Shown in pieces: positions 5,693-6,562 of a stretch of DNA of 6,562 nucleotides. The notes under the pieces are model-generated. The model was not told the DNA's origin, ran no database searches, and worked only from the letters and a program-made list of their open reading frames with translations. This DNA comes from Syntrophobacterales bacterium (GTDB taxonomy: Bacteria; Desulfobacterota; Syntrophorhabdia; Syntrophorhabdales; WCHB1-27), in assembly GCA_017881765.1 (NCBI GenBank), contig JADGQN010000276.1, forward strand, positions 1 to 6,562, given 5' to 3'. The position numbers were made by a program, and so were the translations under genes. Numbering within the stretch: position 1 is the stretch's first letter; every line of letters begins with the position of its first letter.

Positions 5693-5701
5693 CTTATTAC
5701 C

Positions 5702-6133
5702 ATGAAGAAAATCACCAGGCGATCGATGTGCCCTATCAGCTCCACTCTCGATATTCTGGGTGACAAGTGGACGTTGCTGATCATAAGGGACCTGATGTTC
5801 AAAGGAAAGAAGACCTACGGTGAGTTCTCACAGTCCGAAGAAAAGATCGCGACCAATATTCTTGCCGATCGCCTCCTGATTCTGGAAAAGAACGGGATCG
5901 TCGAAAAAAGGGCTTTTCCTGGAAACAAGGTAAAGAATCTCTACCGACTGACCCCTAAGGGGATCGATTTGATGCCTGCCTTGCTTGAGATAATCCTATG
6001 GGGCGATAAGTACTTTGAAATCCCGGAACGCACGCATGGGTTTGCGAGAGACATCCGGAAGAACAAGAACGGCGCGATGAAGGAAATCCGGAAAAGACTC
6101 GCAGCGAGGGACCCGGAGCCCACAACCGAATGA
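5702..6133 (+). CDS. HxlR/DUF24-family winged-helix transcriptional regulator
   Basis: A 143-residue DNA-binding protein from ATG 5702. An upstream in-frame TTG at 5666 would add 12 residues with no family character and lies in the promoter, so I reject it. The family hallmark is plain: CPISSTLDILGDKWTLLIIRDLMF (residues 10-33), with Cys10 at the redox/electrophile-sensing position of HxlR proteins. The recognition helix falls around 46-63 (EEKIATNILADRLLILEK), then NGIVEKR and the wing up to YRLTPKGIDLMP (81-92). The basic tail 117-136 exceeds the family core. These proteins act as dimers and commonly repress a divergent redox gene; here that is the QueG-like gene 83 bp away. Sensing through Cys10 is family knowledge, not shown by this sequence. 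Confidence 0.92.
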   Translation: MKKITRRSMCPISSTLDILGDKWTLLIIRDLMFKGKKTYGEFSQSEEKIATNILADRLLILEKNGIVEKRAFPGNKVKNLYRLTPKGIDLMPALLEIILWGDKYFEIPERTHGFARDIRKNKNGAMKEIRKRLAARDPEPTTE

Positions 6134-6228
6134 TCCCTTGTTTCACACAGCGCAACAATTGATTCGACTGCTTCACTATCGGCTCTGGGGCCTCTGTGCT
6201 CATCGACGTTATACGCAATCTTCGTCAT

Positions 6229-6259
6229 GGTAGAGCTTCAAGATATTGAGAGCTATACC
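6229..6259. repeat. Strong imperfect hairpin without a T-run
   Basis: GGTAGAGCT (6229-6237) pairs with AGCTATACC (6251-6259) with one mismatch, and inside it TCAA (6238-6241) pairs with TTGA (6246-6249), with a bulged G at 6250 and a GATA loop. That makes 12 base pairs. No T-run follows on either strand, so it is not a standard intrinsic terminator, though it lies 95 bp past the HxlR stop and could stabilise that mRNA end. Confidence 0.45.
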
Positions 6260-6382
6260 CTGCACACAACGCCTGTAATCATGCCGTCACTGTCCTCCTG
6301 CTTAGTTCGCCATTTCATTCCGTAATACGGACCTGCGCTCATCACGCGGGAACGCCGCCGCCCCGATTGTTGACTCCCTTCT

Positions 6383-6416
6383 TGCCTAAGGCAGTAGAGG
6401 CTCTATATGTTACACT
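6383..6416 (+). promoter_or_regulatory. Candidate control region of the response-regulator gene
   Basis: Two perfect odd palindromes lie one base apart: TGCCT-A-AGGCA (6383-6393) and TAGAG-G-CTCTA (6395-6405). They abut TGTTACACT (6408-6416), an extended -10-like element. A TTGACT at 6370-6375 is too far away to act as its -35. The resulting leader would be about 67 nt. Promoter assignment is tentative. Confidence 0.3.
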
Positions 6417-6489
6417 AGTTCTTTCCTTTGCAGTCTCGGTGGGCGTGCGGAAGAGTGACTCGTGAAGGGAGTGAGTAGAGAGGGGGAGA

Positions 6490-6562
6490 ATGAACGAAAC
6501 TATCAAAATACTCGTTACTGACGATGATCCGAATCTTCTACTGGTAACAACCGAGGTGTTGA
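6490..6562 (+). CDS. Response-regulator receiver domain protein, N-terminal fragment (cut by window edge)
   Basis: The first 24 codons read MNETIKILVTDDDPNLLLVTTEVL. ILVTDDDP is the first strand and acidic pocket of a CheY-like receiver domain; the Asp-Asp pair (residues 11-12) binds the metal ion for phosphorylation. The phospho-acceptor Asp and any output domain lie beyond the window. An in-frame TGA at 6472-6474 and a purine-rich AGGGGGAG just upstream (very close, 1 nt) support ATG 6490. The spacing is tighter than usual, so translation may be weak or helped by the wider purine run from 6464. Confidence 0.85.
   Translation, partial: MNETIKILVTDDDPNLLLVTTEVL

Larger units (their letters stand above)
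6134..6489 (+). other. Intergenic stretch between the HxlR gene and the response-regulator gene
   Basis: I find no convincing gene here. It contains a strong hairpin (6229-6259), two adjacent odd palindromes (6383-6405), and an extended -10-like TGTTACACT at 6408-6416 that could serve the response regulator. A 29-codon minus-strand frame at 6253-6342 has no good ribosome site. Confidence 0.5.

Noticed and set aside
5666..5701. TTG start that would lengthen the HxlR protein by 12 residues
   Set aside because: The added residues fall in the promoter and repeat region, and the HxlR family normally begins shortly before the conserved CP motif, as the ATG at 5702 gives.
5941..6228. 95-codon minus-strand frame ending inside the HxlR gene
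   Set aside because: The first 35 residues look mildly protein-like, but there is no ribosome site and the rest is antisense to HxlR.
6253..6342. 29-codon minus-strand ORF (MSAGPYYGMKWRTKQEDSDG...)
   Set aside because: The composition is plausible, but it is very short, lacks a Shine-Dalgarno before its ATG, and matches nothing I know. It might be a gene remnant.

Overview
The window reads as a stretch of chromosome from an anaerobic bacterium with mid-to-high GC. The content points to an obligate anaerobe of the old deltaproteobacterial assemblage (syntroph or sulfate-reducer type), because Fe-S and flavin redox proteins are over-represented and the 497-residue protein belongs to a family I associate with Myxococcota and Deltaproteobacteria. 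That placement is an inference from protein style only.

Layout. (1) 1-114: a short element with matching ends and a central palindrome, resembling an interspersed intergenic repeat. (2) 128-1483, minus strand: a two-gene operon. It encodes a 2x[4Fe-4S] ferredoxin-type protein with a conserved C-terminal domain, followed 3 bases later by a cysteine-motif protein of unknown function. A near-consensus promoter drives it (TTGACT, 17 bp, TATACT). (3) 1484-2103: a 620-bp intergenic stretch. It holds a probable broken small gene on the minus strand (in-frame TAA at codon 4), a 7-bp-arm inverted repeat, and a second near-consensus promoter facing right, with a roughly 230-nt leader. (4) 2104-3597, plus strand: a large protein resembling the TIGR04552/TIGR04562 type, whose C-terminal half carries motifs like the RelA/SpoT nucleotidyltransferase. 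(5) 3802-4452, minus: a flavodoxin-fold, iron-sulfur-flavoprotein-like NAD(P)H:FMN reductase. (6) 4575-5618, minus: a QueG-like double [4Fe-4S] protein lacking the QueG catalytic aspartate. It is divergent from (7) an HxlR/DUF24 regulator at 5702-6133, and the two overlapping promoters contain repeated TTGCAAGTA and TACTT/AAGTA elements. (8) 6134-6489: an intergenic stretch with a strong hairpin and twin palindromes. (9) From 6490: the first 24 codons of a response-regulator receiver domain, cut by the window edge.

The most coherent functional reading is a redox module. An HxlR-type sensor probably controls the Fe-S protein next to it, and possibly the flavoprotein beyond. The ferredoxin/cysteine-protein pair is a second, separately promoted electron-transfer unit. 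Three minus-strand genes have good predicted promoters, each placing the transcription start about 25 nt before the ATG, which supports those predictions collectively. The most unusual items are the RelA/SpoT-like large protein behind a long leader, the nonsense-interrupted small gene, and the repeat at the left edge. I found no CRISPR array, tRNA, rRNA or transposase gene.
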